NCBI GenBank assembly: GCA_044359885.1
Contig: JBIKLI010000244.1
Coordinates: forward strand, 1 to 6,918
Direction of reading: 5' to 3'
DNA: 6,918 bases
DNA from: CAIOSQ01 sp044359885
Lineage (GTDB): Bacteria; Pseudomonadota; Alphaproteobacteria; CACIAM-22H2
A program made the position numbers and the translations under genes. Position 1 is the stretch's first letter. Every line of letters starts with the position of its first letter. The notes beneath the pieces were generated by a model, which worked only from the letters and a program-made list of their open reading frames with translations, was not told the origin of the DNA and did not search any database. Positions 5,108-6,918 of the stretch are shown in pieces.

Positions 5108-6121
5108 GTGACCTTGCAACCGACATGGATGCGCCGCGACATCGACGCGGCCCCCGAGGTCTGCGCCGAAATGCTGCGCGGCCTCGCCACCTGCCTGCCG
5201 GAGATCGCCGCCGCCCTGCGCGCCGGCGCGCCGCGTTTCGCGATCGTCTGCGGCCGGGGCAGTTCCGGGCACGCCGGCACCTATCTGCGCTATCTGCTCG
5301 GAATACGCGCCGGCCTGATCGCCGCCGAGGCATCGCCCTCGATCATGACCGTGCATCGCGCCGCGCCGGCCATGGCGGACGCGCTGTTCGTCCTGCTCTC
5401 GCAATCGGGCCGCAGCCCGGACCTGGTGGCGACGGCGGCCGCCGCGCGTGCAGCGGGTGCGACGACGCTGGCGATCGTCAACGACCCGCATTCGCCCGCG
5501 GCTCGCGCCTGCGCCCATGTCCTGCCGATCCTCGCCGGCCGCGAAAACGCGGTCGCCGCGACCAAGACCGTCGTCAACACCCTGGTCGCAGCCGCGGCCC
5601 TGGTGGCGGCGCTCGGCGCCGACGGCCCGCTGCGGCGCGCGGTCGAGGACCAGCCGGCACGTCTGGCGGCGGCCCGTGCGATGACCTGGGACGCCTGGAG
5701 CGATGCGCTGTCCGACGCGCCCACCGCCTATGTGCTTGCCCGCGGACCGGCCCTGGCGATCGCCCAGGAACTGACGCTCAAGCTGGGCGAATGCGTCGGC
5801 CTTCCCGCCCTCGCCTACAGCACGGCCGAGTTTCGCCATGGGCCGCGTGCCGCGCTGGCACGGGGCATGCCTGTGCTCGTGCTGCGCAGCGACGACGCCA
5901 GCGCCGGAGACACGGACGCGCTGACCGCGGAACTGCGCGACACAGGACACACCGTGTTCGTCGCCGGCGCCGACCTGCCGTGCCCGCCACCGTCCGACCC
6001 GCTGCTGGATCCGGTCGCGCTCCTGGTTCCCGCCTATGGGGCCATCGAGCGGGCGGCCCGCCGGCGCGGCCGCGACCCCGACGCGCCACCCGGCCTCAGC
6101 AAGGTGACGCGCACGCTCTGA
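5108..6121 (+). CDS. SIS-domain sugar isomerase/deaminase, GlmS-isomerase-like (NagB-II type)
   Basis: A 337-residue cytoplasmic protein with two SIS domains, equivalent to the isomerase half of glucosamine-6-phosphate synthase without the glutaminase domain. SIS domain 1 shows CGRGSSGHAG (48-57), SQSGRSPDL (98-106) and AGRENAVAATKT (143-154). SIS domain 2 shows ARGPALAIAQELTLKLGE (211-228) and STAEFRHGP (238-246), and the tail ends PPGLSKVTRT. E221, K225, E228, H244 and K332 line up with the catalytic E481, K485, E488, H504 and K603 of E. coli GlmS, so an active enzyme on a phosphorylated (amino)sugar is expected. The pattern is closest, from memory, to NagB-II glucosamine-6-phosphate deaminases; FrlB/AgaS-like roles are alternatives. 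No nagA or kinase is nearby. The GTG at 5108 is preferred because GGAGG and AAGGAA precede it; ATG at 5129 lacks a site. It converges on udh with 15 bp between. Confidence 0.88.
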   Translation: MTLQPTWMRRDIDAAPEVCAEMLRGLATCLPEIAAALRAGAPRFAIVCGRGSSGHAGTYLRYLLGIRAGLIAAEASPSIMTVHRAAPAMADALFVLLSQSGRSPDLVATAAAARAAGATTLAIVNDPHSPAARACAHVLPILAGRENAVAATKTVVNTLVAAAALVAALGADGPLRRAVEDQPARLAAARAMTWDAWSDALSDAPTAYVLARGPALAIAQELTLKLGECVGLPALAYSTAEFRHGPRAALARGMPVLVLRSDDASAGDTDALTAELRDTGHTVFVAGADLPCPPPSDPLLDPVALLVPAYGAIERAARRRGRDPDAPPGLSKVTRTL

Positions 6122-6136
6122 CGCCGCGGGCGAGGA

Positions 6137-6918
6137 TCAGTAGTCCTTGCCTTCGTAGATGCCGCCGTGGCGTTTCCATTCGAGTTCGCCGTCGACGTCG
6201 ACGCCCTCGGACGCCAGCTGGTCGCGCCATGTCTCGGCGTCGTCCTGCGGCTTGAAACCGACCGCCTCCCAGTTGGGTCGCGCGATGCGGATGCGGGTGT
6301 TGTTCGACATGCCGAAGACGATCGCCGCGCCGACGCCCGGCTGCTTGAGCGAACGGTCGACCAGTTCGACCGCATCGCGCGGGCTGAACCAGGTCGACAG
6401 ATGACGCTGCTGCGTGGGCCGCGGCTCGAAGCTGCCGATGCGCAGGCTGACCGACTCGATCCCGTGCTTGTCGAAGTAGTATCGCAGCAGGTTCTCGCCG
6501 AAGACCTTCGCGACGCCGTAGAAGCTGTCGGGGCGGACCGGATCGGCCGGGGTCATCGCGTGCGAAACGGGATACATCCCGTAGGTATGGTTGGTCGAGG
6601 CGAAGACGATGCGCCTGACCCCGGCCGCTCGCGCCGCCTCGAACAGGTCGTAGAGCCCGCGGACATTGGCCCGGAACATCTCCTCGAAATCCAGCGGGTC
6701 CGGCGCCCCGGCGAGATGGACCATCGCATCGACGCCCTCCACCGCGCGCGCCAGGGCCGCGCGATCGCGCAGGTCGGCGACCAGCGCCTCCTCGCCCGGA
6801 CGCAAGCCCTCGACCGGCCGCCGGTCGAGCAGGCGCAGCAGGGGATGGCGGCCTGCGAGGCCGGCGCGCAGCGTCGTCCCGATCTTGCCGGCCGCCCCCG
6901 TGATCAGCACGCGGTTCC
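6137..6918 (-). CDS. udh: Uronate dehydrogenase-like NAD-dependent oxidoreductase, 5' end outside window
   Basis: An extended-SDR protein of about 260 residues, matching the roughly 265-residue Agrobacterium-type uronate dehydrogenase, which oxidises galacturonate or glucuronate with NAD to the aldaric acid lactone. Numbering from V1 at 6908-6910: cofactor loop TGAAGKIG (4-11), acidic D29 after the second strand (NAD preference), HLAG (65-68), FASTNHTYG (103-111), catalytic YGVAK (Y131, K135), LRIGSFEPRP (157-166) and LSTWFSPRD (171-179). The SNH-like and RIGS/LSTWFS segments are distinctive of Udh rather than general sugar epimerases. The frame stays open to the edge (NR precedes VLITG), so the start codon is probably just outside. 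The GTG at 6908-6910 is an internal alternative with only GGAA four bases upstream. The gene is convergent with the SIS gene and suggests sugar-acid catabolism nearby. Confidence 0.85.
   Translation of the reverse strand, partial: NRVLITGAAGKIGTTLRAGLAGRHPLLRLLDRRPVEGLRPGEEALVADLRDRAALARAVEGVDAMVHLAGAPDPLDFEEMFRANVRGLYDLFEAARAAGVRRIVFASTNHTYGMYPVSHAMTPADPVRPDSFYGVAKVFGENLLRYYFDKHGIESVSLRIGSFEPRPTQQRHLSTWFSPRDAVELVDRSLKQPGVGAAIVFGMSNNTRIRIARPNWEAVGFKPQDDAETWRDQLASEGVDVDGELEWKRHGGIYEGKDY

Noticed and set aside
3855..5333. 492-residue minus-strand open frame
   Set aside because: Its Arg-rich, repetitive translation covers slyB and the SDR gene in the wrong frame. The true genes there have clear family motifs.
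5048..5950. N-terminal extension of the SDR to 557 residues
   Set aside because: The extension is antisense to the SIS gene. The SDR has a ribosome binding site and a normal Rossmann start at 5047.
1..6918. Mobile element, CRISPR array, defence island or structural RNA
   Set aside because: No transposase, integrase, direct-repeat array, tRNA/rRNA pattern or defence-type protein was found; gene content is housekeeping plus sugar metabolism with uniform composition.

Overview
The window reads as chromosomal DNA from a high-GC (roughly two-thirds G+C) alphaproteobacterium, plausibly of the Rhodospirillales type. This rests on the G/C-ending codons, the cytochrome oxidase gene order (subunit II then subunit I, divergent from tldD), a His/Asp-rich CtaD N-terminus and the style of the protein families. 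The species cannot be named from the sequence. There is no sign of a phage, insertion sequence, CRISPR array, tRNA or rRNA.

Layout: positions 1-953 (minus strand) hold the start of an aa3-type cytochrome c oxidase operon: ctaC (subunit II, complete) followed by the first 16 codons of ctaD (subunit I), which runs off the left edge. A spacer of about 350 bp (954-1307) separates it from the divergent tldD (1308-2741, plus), a zinc metalloprotease. tldD is followed by uppP (2863-3663, undecaprenyl-diphosphate phosphatase) and slyB (3760-4263, glycine-zipper outer-membrane lipoprotein). These plus-strand genes concern protein maturation and the cell envelope.

From 4277 onward the content looks like carbohydrate metabolism: an SDR oxidoreductase (minus), a divergent SIS-domain sugar-phosphate isomerase/deaminase related to the GlmS isomerase half and most like NagB-II (plus), and a uronate dehydrogenase-like protein (minus), cut by the right edge. 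Convergent neighbours here are only 13 and 15 bp apart, and the divergent SDR/SIS pair shares a 60-bp control region. The SIS protein would act on an amino-sugar phosphate and Udh on a hexuronate; whether the three form one pathway is inference.

I found no clearly new biological system. The points most worth a second look are: a Glu-to-Gln change in the CuA/Mg loop of CtaC; a 38-codon reading frame that exactly bridges tldD and uppP and ends in an ATGA overlap with uppP; the glutaminase-less SIS enzyme with its neighbours; and several perfect hairpins in the ctaC-tldD spacer.
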